From Bacillus sp. MM2020_1 (GTDB lineage Bacteria; Bacillota; Bacilli; Bacillales; Cytobacillaceae), in assembly GCA_011250595.1 (NCBI GenBank), contig JAANMP010000047.1, positions 1-37,849 of the forward strand: DNA of 37,849 bases. The letters are read 5' to 3'. The notes under the pieces were generated by a model, which saw only the letters and a list, made by a program, of their open reading frames with translations, made no database searches and had not been told where the DNA came from. A program made the translations under genes and the position numbers. Of the stretch, positions 18,631 through 26,621 are shown piece after piece; within the stretch, counting starts at the first letter, position 1, and each line of letters starts with the position of its first letter.

Positions 18631-18918
18631 TTATGCGCCAACGACAGCAAGAATATCAGATTCGCGTAAGATTAAATATTCTGTTCCTTGGTATTTCACT
18701 TCTGTACCGCCGTATTTTGAGAAGATAATACGATCACCTACAGAAACTTCAAGTGCTACGCGTTCACCGCTTTCAAGTACGCGGCCAGTACCAACGGCAA
18801 CAACTTTTCCTTCTTGAGGCTTTTCTTTCGCTGAATCCGGTAATACGATCCCGCTTGCAGTTTTTTCTTCTGATTCAACAAGCTCAATGATAATACGATC
18901 ACCTAATGGTCTTAACAA
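18631..18918 (-). CDS. groS: co-chaperonin GroES (Hsp10)
   Basis: This is the 10-kDa lid of the GroEL chamber. The best start is the TTG at 18918, nine bases after AGGAGG, giving 95 residues that begin [19 protein letters not shown] in agreement with known GroES (LKPLGDR). A longer frame from 18936 would start upstream of its own ribosome binding site. The mobile loop ([19 protein letters not shown]) is conserved. First gene of the operon, with promoter and CIRCE upstream. Confidence 0.98.
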   Translation of the reverse strand: MLRPLGDRIIIELVESEEKTASGIVLPDSAKEKPQEGKVVAVGTGRVLESGERVALEVSVGDRIIFSKYGGTEVKYQGTEYLILRESDILAVVGA

Positions 18919-18958
18919 ATCAAACAACCTCCTCAAAGATATATGTAATTCTGACTTA

Positions 18959-18985
18959 TTAGCACTCTCGATTAATGAGTGCTAA
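18959..18985. promoter_or_regulatory. CIRCE operator (HrcA binding site)
   Basis: TTAGCACTC, nine bases, GAGTGCTAA: a perfect CIRCE inverted repeat. HrcA bound here represses groESL until heat shock. It lies in the leader between the promoter and groES. Confidence 0.98.
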
Positions 18986-18995
18986 CACAATTATT

Positions 18996-19024
18996 ATAAT
19001 AATGAATCTGAATTTTTTTTGCAA
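18996..19024 (-). promoter_or_regulatory. sigma-A promoter of groESL
   Basis: On the minus strand TTGCAA (19019-19024) and TATTAT (18996-19001) are 17 bases apart. The CIRCE starts about ten bases after the -10, as in other groESL operons of Bacillus. Confidence 0.75.
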
Positions 19025-19055
19025 GTGTGAAGCATAAATTTTTACAAAAAAAAAT

Positions 19056-19176
19056 CGAAAAGCGGAAGCGCCTTGGTCAGGGGCGTGAGTCTAGACGAGC
19101 CGGCGAGAAGGTTGCTCTTTAACCTTCTTGACGGTTTAGCTTATGACCCGAGCCCCTAGGCGCTGGAGTTAGACAA
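19056..19176. repeat. dispersed intergenic repeat, copy 1 (AAAGCGGAAGCGCC type)
   Basis: It begins CGAAAAGCGGAAGCGCC and ends TAGGCGCTGGAGTTAGACAA, so the ends are inverted (GGCGC/GCGCC). An inner hairpin is formed by GAGAAGGTTGCTC and TTAACCTTCTTGACGG. A second member lies at 33985-34134 with the same ends and different middle. It sits in the spacer between groES and ydiL. I recognise the type as abundant in Bacillus. The remainder of 19177-19389 shows no gene. Confidence 0.8.
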
Positions 19177-19389
19177 TTATCGGTTTAGACAACCTTATAA
19201 AGTATGTATAAAACATTATTTTCTATACCTATTTTTTTTAAAAGTCTTTCTAAATTGAAACCACGCCCATTTTATGAGTAAATGAAGAATAGCATATATG
19301 AAAGGTTAGGCAATTTGGCACTTTGTAAATGATTATTAATTAACTATTCGTCAAAAATATAAAAAGACATCTAAAGGAGACTAGATTAT

Positions 19390-20112
19390 TTGAAACGGGA
19401 CTATTGGATCATCCTTATTGTTTATATCGCGATGCAGTTTTCCAGTCTAATCGGAATACCCTTATTTTTGTACGGCTTTAACTATTTTGGAATAAACCAA
19501 AGTCTGGCTGTTCCTTCCTGGCTGCTAACAAGTTTTACGCTTGCCCTTTTGATTATTATTTTTATCTTACGGAAGGAAATGAACAACCGTAGCTTTAGGA
19601 AGCAGGGCGGCTCTGTCTCTGAATCGGTGATATGGGCTATTGTCGGCATCTTCCTTGCGCTATTTGCCCAGTACGCTGCCGCCATCATTGAGAATCTATT
19701 AGGGGTGGAAATGGGGTCTGAAAACACAAAGGAAATTCTGACCATCATTGAGGCCTTCCCTTTGGCGATTATTGTCACGAGCATTATTGGACCGATTTTA
19801 GAAGAAATTGTTTTTCGAAAAATTATTTTTGGATCTCTTCATAATCGCTATAATTTCTTCATCTCTGCCCTTATCAGTTCGGTCATTTTTGCCGCGGCAC
19901 ATATGGAGTTCCAGCATATTCTGCTTTATTCTGCCATGGGCTTTACGTTTGCCTTTCTTTATGTAAAAACAAAATCTATTTTCGTGCCAATATTTGCCCA
20001 CGTCGCAATGAACACCTTGGTGGTCTTAGTCCAGTCAGTTTACAAAGACGATATTGAGAGACTACAGCGTGATGCGAAGGCCGTTCAAAACTTTATCGGA
20101 GGATTTTTATGA
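19390..20112 (+). CDS. ydiL: CPBP-family intramembrane metalloprotease (YdiL)
   Basis: This 240-residue membrane protein of the CPBP (CAAX protease/bacteriocin-processing) family has about six to seven helices. The active-site motifs are intact: Glu138-Glu139-x3-Arg143 in PILEEIVFRK, His171 in AAAHMEFQH and His204-x3-Asn208 in FAHVAMNTL. The substrate is unknown. Synteny with B. subtilis ydiL next to groESL supports the name. It starts at TTG behind AAAGGAGA, and its stop overlaps the ydiK start (ATGA). Confidence 0.93.
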   Translation: MKRDYWIILIVYIAMQFSSLIGIPLFLYGFNYFGINQSLAVPSWLLTSFTLALLIIIFILRKEMNNRSFRKQGGSVSESVIWAIVGIFLALFAQYAAAIIENLLGVEMGSENTKEILTIIEAFPLAIIVTSIIGPILEEIVFRKIIFGSLHNRYNFFISALISSVIFAAAHMEFQHILLYSAMGFTFAFLYVKTKSIFVPIFAHVAMNTLVVLVQSVYKDDIERLQRDAKAVQNFIGGFL

Positions 20113-20312
20113 GACGTTCACCTTTGTTTTCTGGATTGATATACTTTTTTCTAGGCGGGTTATTTACTTACTTTGCCATCGATGATGTTACAAAAAACGG
20201 TTGGGGGTTTTTCAGTTACCTCCTCGTTTTATTAGCAACCTTTGATTTTGGCTCCGGCCTAAAAATGATCATCTTTCACGTTAAATACAAAGATAAACTG
20301 AAGAAGAAATAA
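20109..20312 (+). CDS. ydiK: small membrane protein YdiK (DUF4305)
   Basis: This 67-residue protein has two hydrophobic segments (LFSGLIYFFLGGLFTYFAI and FFSYLLVLLATFDF). Its length, sequence and position with ydiL match B. subtilis YdiK. Function unknown. It is coupled to ydiL by ATGA. In B. subtilis the two lie in the same neighbourhood of rex and groES. Confidence 0.88.
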   Translation: MRRSPLFSGLIYFFLGGLFTYFAIDDVTKNGWGFFSYLLVLLATFDFGSGLKMIIFHVKYKDKLKKK

Positions 20313-20315
20313 AAC

Positions 20316-20363
20316 TGGTGTCAGGCACCATGTGAATTTTTCACATGATGCCTGACACCTTTT
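20316..20363. terminator. terminator between ydiK and bacF, built on a GGTGTCAGGCACC repeat
   Basis: GGTGTCAGGCACCATGTGAA (20317-20336) pairs with its near-perfect complement at 20340-20359, followed by TTTT. GGTGTCAGGCACC is a hairpin word I know as repeated in Bacillus genomes. It serves the convergent ydiK and bacF transcripts. Confidence 0.8.
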
Positions 20364-20374
20364 CCATCTCTCTA

Positions 20375-21091
20375 TTATATCTTTGTCGTCGTTTTTATCG
20401 TCGCCTTTGGATCGTGTGTGAAATCTTCCCTATACTCCACCACACCGATTTGGCAGCCGGGGCCAATTTTCACTATATTGCCCCGAACCATATCAGCCTT
20501 GGTATTTTCAAGATAGATGTCATCCCCTTCAATAACCTTCGCAACCAGTGATCCTACTTCTTTTCCAAAGGGAAGTAGCGTGTTACTCCTTTTTTTCACG
20601 GTTATTTTCCCGCCGCCGATTTCCTCCGCTGAGCTTTGCCCAAATCGTAGCCCCACTTTAATTGTGTCTGCCGTCAGTAAACCCTTAATTTCAAAGCCGC
20701 CACTGGAGTCGAACGTCTCATACTCTACGTCGCCATTCACGGCAATACTCCCTTTAATGTTCGCTTCATCACCCGTTAACCGTTCGCCGACTTCCAGTAA
20801 TCCCAGAATTTTAATTTTTTTTAAAAGAGCATTACCGCCAATCATCATAGAGCCCATGACAAGAGTATCCTTGGCCTCCATATTCATTTTGACCTCTGCC
20901 TCACCATATATTTTTACAGAGCCTGTTTTGAGATTTTCAACTGCTTCACTTGTACCATATACATGGAAAGTCGAGCTTTCCACATCGTTAACAATTGTTC
21001 CTTCGCCGCGGATACTGACTTTATCGTATCGGCCTCCGGGATAACTTCCCGAGCCATTGATAATAAGATTTTCGCTTCGTTTCATTTTCAT
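20375..21091 (-). CDS. bacF: bactofilin-like polymer-forming protein (YhbF/BacF)
   Basis: This 238-residue protein is built of short beta-helix turns (VKIYGEAEVKMNMEAKDTL, GSMMIGGNALLKKIKILG), as in bactofilins. In B. subtilis, BacE and BacF (YhbE, YhbF) assemble near the flagellar base and are needed for swimming. The ATG at 21091 follows AAGGGGG; a longer frame reaches back into bacE and has no such signal. It is about 35% like the gene before it by eye (both contain IKGLL/IGGLL...EEIGG and IVKIGPGCQIG...VEY), so the two arose by duplication. Third gene of the yhbD-bacE-bacF operon. Confidence 0.88.
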   Translation of the reverse strand: MKMKRSENLIINGSGSYPGGRYDKVSIRGEGTIVNDVESSTFHVYGTSEAVENLKTGSVKIYGEAEVKMNMEAKDTLVMGSMMIGGNALLKKIKILGLLEVGERLTGDEANIKGSIAVNGDVEYETFDSSGGFEIKGLLTADTIKVGLRFGQSSAEEIGGGKITVKKRSNTLLPFGKEVGSLVAKVIEGDDIYLENTKADMVRGNIVKIGPGCQIGVVEYREDFTHDPKATIKTTTKI

Positions 21092-21098
21092 ATCCCCC

Positions 21099-21818
21099 TT
21101 AAACCTTTTTGTTCTCAGCAACAACGGCCTTTTTATCAATCGAACATTCCTCTGTGTATTCCACCAAACCAATCTGACAATTGGGGCCAATCTTCACCTG
21201 ATTTCCACGGACGATTTTGGCGATCGTATTTTCAATTTCAATTTTGTCTCCCTCAATTAATTCCGTTTCAAGCTGTGGTTTAAAGAAGGATTTAAGCAAA
21301 TTCCCTACTAAGGAGCCCTTCGCCTTAATCGTAATTGTTTGCCCGCCGATTTCTTTTGCAAAACACGCTCCAAACATTTTTAAGTTAACTTGGTCTGCAT
21401 TTAGAAGGCCGCCTATCGTAAACTGCGATTCAGCTTGGAAAATTTCCGCCTCACAATCCCCGTCAACTGTAAATGTCCCCTGAATTTTTATTTCCTCACA
21501 TTTAACCTTTCCGCCAACGGTTGCCTTACCGGACACCTTTAATTTTTCTGCTGTCAGATTCTTGTCGATTCTTGCGGACCCATCAATCTTTAGAATCTGA
21601 CTGTCGATATTTCCTCTGAACCTTGCATGACCGTTCACTTTTGCTTTTTCAGACATGACGTTTCCATTTAAGATACCTGAACCATTACAATCAAGTTCGA
21701 CGCATTCTATATCATTGTTAACTGTCCCTCTGCCGTTTAATGTGACAAGCTGGAACTGTCCCCCATTCGATGCTCCGAAGCCATTAATAACCAAGTCTCC
21801 CCTGCTTTTCATATCCAT
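21099..21818 (-). CDS. bacE: bactofilin-like polymer-forming protein (YhbE/BacE)
   Basis: This 239-residue paralogue of the next gene shows the same repeating beta-helix pattern (VNGHARFRGNIDSQILKIDG, KVSGKATVGGKVKCEEIKI). Bactofilins polymerise without nucleotides. Order and orientation match B. subtilis yhbDEF. ATG follows AGGAG by nine bases and lies 14 bases after yhbD. The stop is seven bases before bacF. Confidence 0.9.
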   Translation of the reverse strand: MDMKSRGDLVINGFGASNGGQFQLVTLNGRGTVNNDIECVELDCNGSGILNGNVMSEKAKVNGHARFRGNIDSQILKIDGSARIDKNLTAEKLKVSGKATVGGKVKCEEIKIQGTFTVDGDCEAEIFQAESQFTIGGLLNADQVNLKMFGACFAKEIGGQTITIKAKGSLVGNLLKSFFKPQLETELIEGDKIEIENTIAKIVRGNQVKIGPNCQIGLVEYTEECSIDKKAVVAENKKV

Positions 21819-21832
21819 ATCGTCATTCTCCT

Positions 21833-22456
21833 CTATAATAATTTCTCTTTAATTTCTTCCATGCATGTCAACAGCGAAAGAGTTGTGACCACTTTGGTTC
21901 CACGCTCGAAATGAAATTCTTCTGCATTAACTAGTAATAGACATGAAGACATACCAAGCTTTCTAGTCATCACCAATTGACAGCTCTTTTGTTTGATTAT
22001 CCCCGCATGATCCTTTAATACCTGCAAGACCATTTTGCCTTCATCCAGGTTAATTTCACCTGACTCTAGCATTTTTTCTAAAACAAACACTTCCAACATT
22101 CTTGTAAAATTAAATTGAGGACTGCCCTTTTCCTGTTCAAGGTAAAAATCGACAACCGCTGTCGAAACAATGTTACGTTTTATTAATTCGTCTTTGGAAT
22201 AATTTAGATTCGTTACATTTGGTGAAAACATATCAGCCAATTCATCCAAGGACAAATTTTCTTTCATCATTTGGATTTTTTCAATTCTTTCTAGAATCTT
22301 TTCCTTTGGAAAAAAAGTCTCCTGCCCCGTAAATGTTGACTTGCGAACAAACCACTCTTCCGGTATAAGGTCCTTTCGTTTCCATCTATAGAGCTGTCCA
22401 TAGGATATACCAGCGAATTCTAATAGGTCTTTCTTTGAGATTAACTCCTCACTCAT
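21833..22456 (-). CDS. yhbD: YhbD-like DUF4004 protein with MerR-type helix-turn-helix
   Basis: This protein of 207 residues starts with an HTH of MerR type (SKKDLLEFAGISYGQLYRWKR), an arginine/tryptophan wing and a predicted dimerisation helix (KILERIEKIQMMKENLSL). It resembles B. subtilis YhbD, first gene of the bactofilin operon. I placed the start at 22456, after GAAAGGGG; an upstream methionine at 22552 lies inside a terminator hairpin. It is probably a regulator or an accessory to the bactofilins; its target is unknown. Confidence 0.82.
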   Translation of the reverse strand: MSEELISKKDLLEFAGISYGQLYRWKRKDLIPEEWFVRKSTFTGQETFFPKEKILERIEKIQMMKENLSLDELADMFSPNVTNLNYSKDELIKRNIVSTAVVDFYLEQEKGSPQFNFTRMLEVFVLEKMLESGEINLDEGKMVLQVLKDHAGIIKQKSCQLVMTRKLGMSSCLLLVNAEEFHFERGTKVVTTLSLLTCMEEIKEKLL

Positions 22457-22547
22457 CACAAAAACCCCTTTCTTAAAAAGAATGTAACATAACACTGTTA
22501 CGTTTGTAAAGTGCAAGTAAGCTTTTATACTGTCCAACTTTGCCTTC

Positions 22548-22585
22548 CACAAAAAAAAGACCCTTCCACATGTTTGTGAAAGGGT
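22548..22585 (-). terminator. intrinsic terminator upstream of yhbD
   Basis: On the minus strand ACCCTTTCACAAACATGTGG folds on GAAGGGT and is followed by eight T. It lies about 90 bases before the yhbD start codon and directly after the structured element at 22592-22691, so it could be an attenuator. Confidence 0.7.
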
Positions 22586-22591
22586 TCCGTT

Positions 22592-22691
22592 TTCGGGTGC
22601 TATGTTGGTCGATAAAAAGCTACTGATTTCCGCATCAAGGAGTCAATAGGGGCCGCACTTATCAGTTGGGGGATGCGGTTAAGCACCCGAG
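22592..22691. other. structured element, possible cis-regulatory RNA or repeat
   Basis: An outer stem CGGGTGCT (22594-22601) / AGCACCCG (22682-22689), extended by one pair and a wobble, encloses ACTGAT (22622-22627) with ATCAGT (22661-22666) and CCGCATC (22630-22636) with GATGCGG (22672-22678). The two inner pairings interleave, so they form a pseudoknot or alternative folds. I match it to no riboswitch class I know. It shares an 11-bp word (GAGTCAATAGG) in inverse orientation with the repeat just downstream, so a dispersed repeat is the rival reading. Confidence 0.5.
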
Positions 22692-22746
22692 CTGATAAAT
22701 AGAAGGAAAAATTCCACTTAATTGGTAATTATTATTATTAAAGGCT

Positions 22747-22837
22747 TAAATAGACGGAGAGATTCCGCCTATTGACTCGAAAGATTCGAAAATGGGAAAC
22801 TTTGCTTTGCATAACCGGAAAATCTCCGCTTATTTTA
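22747..22837. repeat. MITE-like 91-bp element with imperfect terminal inverted repeats
   Basis: The left end TAAATAGACGGAGAGATTCCG and the reverse complement of the right end (TAAAATAAGCGGAGATTTTC) match over about 21 bases with few gaps. The interior is AT-rich and holds no gene. A related word (TAAATAGAAGGAAAAATTCC) occurs at 22696-22715. A minus-strand reading frame across 22738-22959 is an artefact of this repeat. The rest of 22838-22970 shows nothing else. Confidence 0.55.
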
Positions 22838-22970
22838 CTTTTGCTGGTTACGCGATTAAGGACAAGACATCTTATTAAAAAAGGAGTGAGTTTTATCTCA
22901 AAAATCCAAGAGAACCTTAATGCAATACGGTGAGGTTTTATATAAATAAGGTTTTGCATTCCTTCTAAAG

Positions 22971-22998
22971 AAACTCGCCAATACCTATGGCGAGTTTT
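22971..22998. terminator. hairpin terminator in yhbD-malic enzyme spacer
   Basis: AAACTCGCCA (22971-22980) and TGGCGAGTTTT (22988-22998) form a compact stem followed by ACCTTTTTA. On the plus strand it looks like a good terminator although no plus-strand gene precedes it. Confidence 0.6.
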
Positions 22999-23066
22999 AC
23001 CTTTTTATATACCAATACATCTGTCATTTCCCCAGGTATTTTAAGAAAAGCACATTAAAACGGAAT

Positions 23067-23088
23067 CCTTCCACATATTTGTGAAAGG
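23067..23088 (-). terminator. hairpin after malic enzyme 1
   Basis: CCTTCCACA and TTTGTGAAAGG form an imperfect stem about 30 bases beyond the malic enzyme stop. The T run is interrupted (GATTCCGTTTT on minus), so efficiency is uncertain. It shares its stem sequence with hairpins at 22562 and 30652. Confidence 0.5.
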
Positions 23089-23119
23089 TCCCTTTATACT
23101 CATTTTTACTCTATTGTTT

Positions 23120-24334
23120 TCAAATAATTTCAACTAGTTTTTTTAAGTTGGTGCCTTTTCTTGCAACTCCCGATTCAATTGCTGCATTTGCGACTGCTGT
23201 TGCAACTCTCTCGCCCACGCGGGAATCCAAGGCGTTAGGAATGATATAATCAGCACTTAGCTCTTTATCCGATACGAGACTAGAAATGGCATAAGCCGCT
23301 GCTAATTTCATTTCTTCATTTATGTCCGTTGCTCTCACATCGAGCGCCCCGCGAAAGATTCCAGGAAAGGCAAGGACATTATTTACCTGATTTGGATAAT
23401 CAGAACGGCCTGTTCCAACTACTGCTGCACCTGCCGCTAGCGCTTCCTCCGGATAAATTTCAGGCACTGGATTGGCCATTGCAAAAACAATGGAATCTTT
23501 ATTCATGGATCGGACCATGTCTCCCGTTAAAGCCTTGGGACCGGAGACCCCGATAAAAATATCCGTGTTTTTAATCGCGTCTTGTAGGGTTCCATGAATC
23601 CTGCGCAGGTTTGTTCCCTCTGCAATTTCTGCTTGTCGGTCGTTCATCCATTCTTCACCTGGACAAAGAATGCCTTCCAAGCTTACTAATGTAATATCCT
23701 TAAAGCCTGCTTTTAATAAAAGCTTGGCAATCGCAATACCGGCAGAACCGGCACCATTAAGGACAACCTTTACTTTATAGATACTTTTCTTCACAATTCT
23801 TAGTGCATTTAAAAGGCCAGCTAATACGACAATCGCTGTCCCATGTTGATCATCATGAAAAACGGGTATGTTTAGTTCCTTTTTTAAGCGTTCTTCAATT
23901 TCAAAGCATCTTGGGGCAGCAATATCCTCCAAATTAATTCCGCCAAAGGTTGGCTCTAATGCTTTTATAATATTGACTATTTCATCGACATTTTTCGTTG
24001 CCAAGCAAAGCGGATAGGCATCAATTCCTGCAAATTGTTTAAATAGAACTGCCTTTCCCTCCATTACTGGCATAGCGGCCTCCGGACCAATGTCTCCTAA
24101 CCCTAAGACAGCTGTTCCATCTGTCACCACGGCTACTAAATTCCCCCGCCCTGTATGTTCAAAAGATGCCTCACTATTTTTTGCTATGATCTTACATGGC
24201 TCGGCTACACCTGGCGTATAGGCTAAACTTAAATCATCCGCATTGTTCATTTCTACTTTACTGACGATGCTAATTTTACCTGCAAGCCTTTTGTGAAGCA
24301 GCACGGCCTGTTCTTTTATCTTTCGTTCATTCAT
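23120..24334 (-). CDS. NAD(P)-dependent malic enzyme, malate-module copy
   Basis: This enzyme oxidatively decarboxylates malate to pyruvate and CO2. It is the short bacterial form (404 residues). The catalytic Tyr is in [12 protein letters not shown] and the Lys in [10 protein letters not shown]. The metal site is in CFEIEERL and FHDDQHGTA, and the dinucleotide fold in [17 protein letters not shown] moved the start to ATG 24334, nine bases after AGGAG, from a TTG at 24358 that has no signal. It lies 115 bases after the malate symporter on the same strand and is probably co-regulated with it. Cofactor preference is not readable by eye. Confidence 0.93.
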   Translation of the reverse strand: MNERKIKEQAVLLHKRLAGKISIVSKVEMNNADDLSLAYTPGVAEPCKIIAKNSEASFEHTGRGNLVAVVTDGTAVLGLGDIGPEAAMPVMEGKAVLFKQFAGIDAYPLCLATKNVDEIVNIIKALEPTFGGINLEDIAAPRCFEIEERLKKELNIPVFHDDQHGTAIVVLAGLLNALRIVKKSIYKVKVVLNGAGSAGIAIAKLLLKAGFKDITLVSLEGILCPGEEWMNDRQAEIAEGTNLRRIHGTLQDAIKNTDIFIGVSGPKALTGDMVRSMNKDSIVFAMANPVPEIYPEEALAAGAAVVGTGRSDYPNQVNNVLAFPGIFRGALDVRATDINEEMKLAAAYAISSLVSDKELSADYIIPNALDSRVGERVATAVANAAIESGVARKGTNLKKLVEII

Positions 24335-24411
24335 TCCAACCTTCTCCTTTTGTTCCAAATTAAAACTATTTATTATCCCAGTGAAAAATATCTTTTTAAA
24401 TTAAAATTCGA

Positions 24412-24433
24412 GCTGTGGCTTTAAAGGCACAGC
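24412..24433 (-). terminator. hairpin after maeN
   Basis: GCTGTGGC and GGCACAGC (with one mismatch) enclose a TTTAAA loop, 16 bases after the symporter stop. The T run behind it is interrupted, so partial read-through into the malic enzyme gene is likely. Confidence 0.55.
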
Positions 24434-24448
24434 CCGATTGATGAATGA

Positions 24449-25795
24449 CTAGCTTAATAATTTCAGCAAAAGAATAGCCAAAATAACGGTGGAAGCGCCG
24501 CCAATTCTTGTCGAAACTTGGGCAAATGGCATTAATGACATCCTATTAGAAGCTGAAAGTATCGCAACATCACCCGTTCCCCCTAAACCACTATGACAGC
24601 CTGTAACAATCGCTGAGTCGACTGGGAACATATTCATCATTTTCCCTACAAAGTAACCAGTCGTAATCATTGCAACTACAACTGCGGCACAAACAACCAC
24701 ATATCCCGGCGTTACGATTTTAACTACATCCTTCAGCGGAATATAAAGCATTCCTAAGCCAACCATTAATGGCCAAGTTAAGCTTGATGAGACAAATTTA
24801 TATAGATGGTATGCCCCTTGTTCCATTTTAGCCGGCATTACCTTGATACTTTTCACAACAGCTGCCGCAATAATCATTAACACAGGTCCTGGAATACCTA
24901 AGAATTTATTTCCAAGTCCACCTAAGATAAAGAAACTGCATGCAATTAACAATCCTGCACCCATAAGTGGAAAGTCAATAGGCTTATCTATCGTTGCCGC
25001 TTCTGTGATTCCGTCGCCGCCTTTGGTTTTCACTAATACTCCGTTTCCTGTCAGATGTTTCTTTTTCTCACCTAAGCGCGATAAAACACCTGCACAAATG
25101 ATCGCAACGATATTTCCAATTACCGCGGCAGGAATTAACTGCCCGACAAATGTTTCTGATGACTTTCCAAGAACCTCAGCGTAGCCTAATGAAAGCGGCA
25201 AAATTCCTTCTCCAATCCCGCCACCAATAATCGGAACAACAATATAGAACAATGTGTGTTTCATGTCATATCCAAAAAGCAATCCAACGAGAACGCCTGC
25301 TGCAATCGAAGCAATTGTCCCGACAATCAGAGGTACAAACATGCGTGTGAAGCCTTGAATTAAGACTCTGCGATTCATCCCAAGAATACTTCCCACTACT
25401 AAAACAGAGATATAGAGATAAAGGAAATTTGATGTTTTCATCAACTGGGTAACCGCATTCATTCCAGTTGTGTTAATTACACTAAAATAGACTAATATAG
25501 ATGGAATCAATAGTGCTAAAATTGCCGGGCCGCCAATATCCTTCAGGACCGGAATCTTCATACCAAGGTCACCAAGTAAAATACCCATGACAATAATGAT
25601 GGCAAAGCCGCCAATCATATCAGCCGGAAGCAATTTATAGACGGCTGAAAAGTAGACAACAGCTGCGATAACGATATAAAGTGGCAGTGGAATTACCCCT
25701 ATCTTCATACTGCCGATTTTACCCAATAAACCTTTCTTTTCTTCTTTTTCCCCCGAAACAACCGTAAGCGGTTGCAATTTTTTAACTGGTTCCAT
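24449..25795 (-). CDS. maeN: Na+/malate symporter, 2-hydroxycarboxylate transporter family
   Basis: This 448-residue membrane protein of the 2-HCT family (CitS, CimH, MaeN) imports malate with sodium. It has about eleven helices with the two family re-entrant loops: GGGIGEGILPLSLGYA in the first half and CHSGLGGTGDVAILSASNRM with FAQVSTRIGGA in the second. Position beside a MalK/MalR-type system, as in the B. subtilis maeN locus, makes malate the best substrate; citrate is possible. ATG follows AGGGGGATGAA. A perfect cre site lies 45 bases upstream. Confidence 0.92.
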   Translation of the reverse strand: MEPVKKLQPLTVVSGEKEEKKGLLGKIGSMKIGVIPLPLYIVIAAVVYFSAVYKLLPADMIGGFAIIIVMGILLGDLGMKIPVLKDIGGPAILALLIPSILVYFSVINTTGMNAVTQLMKTSNFLYLYISVLVVGSILGMNRRVLIQGFTRMFVPLIVGTIASIAAGVLVGLLFGYDMKHTLFYIVVPIIGGGIGEGILPLSLGYAEVLGKSSETFVGQLIPAAVIGNIVAIICAGVLSRLGEKKKHLTGNGVLVKTKGGDGITEAATIDKPIDFPLMGAGLLIACSFFILGGLGNKFLGIPGPVLMIIAAAVVKSIKVMPAKMEQGAYHLYKFVSSSLTWPLMVGLGMLYIPLKDVVKIVTPGYVVVCAAVVVAMITTGYFVGKMMNMFPVDSAIVTGCHSGLGGTGDVAILSASNRMSLMPFAQVSTRIGGASTVILAILLLKLLS

Positions 25796-25839
25796 AAATT
25801 CATCCCCCTATCAAATTTATATCTCTATCATATTTCGAT

Positions 25840-25854
25840 TTGAAACGCTTTCAT
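25840..25854. promoter_or_regulatory. cre (CcpA) site upstream of maeN
   Basis: TTGAAACGCTTTCAT matches the cre consensus WTGAAARCGYTTWNN at every position and is nearly palindromic. It lies 45 bases before the maeN start codon, over or just after the likely promoter. Repression of malate uptake by glucose is the expected result. Confidence 0.75.
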
Positions 25855-25887
25855 AGTTTATGTAAATTTAATAAGAATTTTGTAAAT

Positions 25888-25917
25888 AAAAAAAGTAAGC
25901 AGTTTCAAACTGCTTAC
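25888..25917 (-). terminator. terminator of the sensor-regulator operon
   Basis: GTAAGCAGTTT and AAACTGCTTAC form an 11-bp stem that includes the malR stop codon, followed on the minus strand by seven T. It separates malR from maeN. Confidence 0.8.
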
Positions 25918-26621
25918 AAAAAGTTCTTGATTAGATGTTCTTTCAATTTATTGAATTCATGCTGGTAAACAGGTCTGCCCACTGTACCGTAAATCACCTT
26001 AACATCCAAGATTCCCATTTCCTTTAAAAAGTTTAAATACTTACGGACAGAAACTCGAGAAATGCCGACGACCTTTACCACGTCCTCCGTTGAAAACGGG
26101 GCATCTTTCAACTCCTGAATCGTTTCCCAAATTTGTTTTAGGGTATCTTTTGTCAATCCCTTCGGCAAATCTTCGATCAAAGGCTTGTCCTCTCGGTGCA
26201 GTATTTGCTGGTCCAAAACGTCTTGGTTAATCACATGTTGCGTCTGAATAAACCTTGTTTGTTCCTTATAGGTAACTAACGCTCTGCTCAAGCGATCAAA
26301 TTCAAACGGCTTAATTAGATAATCCACAGCTCCGTACCGTAATGCCTTTTTAATCCGCTCCATATCTGATGCAGCTGAAATAATGATCACATCCGTCTCT
26401 TTCTCATTTTCACGGAGGTAGGTTAACAGCTCTAATCCTAGTTTTCCCGGCATAAATATATCTAATAAAATGAGATCGATTTCTAGTTTTTCTATCTTCT
26501 TAATTGCTTCGTCCACAGAGGCTTCCATTGCCACCAATGTAAATCCCTGAACTTGCTCAAGATAGCGTTTATTAAATTCTGCTACCATTGGATCATCTTC
26601 AACAATCATTACCCGGATCAT
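25914..26621 (-). CDS. malR: response regulator, CitB/DcuR family (MalR-like)
   Basis: This 235-residue response regulator has a CheY-like receiver with Asp9-Asp10, the phosphoacceptor Asp54 (LILLDIFMPG) and Lys104 (YLIKPFEF). A C-terminal helix-turn-helix follows (FSTEDVVKVVGISRVSVRKYL). MalR activates maeN and malic enzyme genes in B. subtilis. The ATG at 26621 lies behind GGGGTGGG; a frame from 26642 has no signal. It overlaps the sensor kinase gene by 23 bases, so the two are coupled. Confidence 0.92.
   Translation of the reverse strand: MIRVMIVEDDPMVAEFNKRYLEQVQGFTLVAMEASVDEAIKKIEKLEIDLILLDIFMPGKLGLELLTYLRENEKETDVIIISAASDMERIKKALRYGAVDYLIKPFEFDRLSRALVTYKEQTRFIQTQHVINQDVLDQQILHREDKPLIEDLPKGLTKDTLKQIWETIQELKDAPFSTEDVVKVVGISRVSVRKYLNFLKEMGILDVKVIYGTVGRPVYQHEFNKLKEHLIKNFL

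Noticed and set aside
20331..20346. TGTGAA-TTT-TTCACA as a Rex operator after ydiK
   Set aside because: The spacing between half-sites is one base short of the usual Rex site, and it is part of a terminator stem built on a common repeat.
22738..22959. 73-codon minus-strand frame
   Set aside because: It runs through the MITE-like repeat and is an artefact of it; no ribosome binding site.
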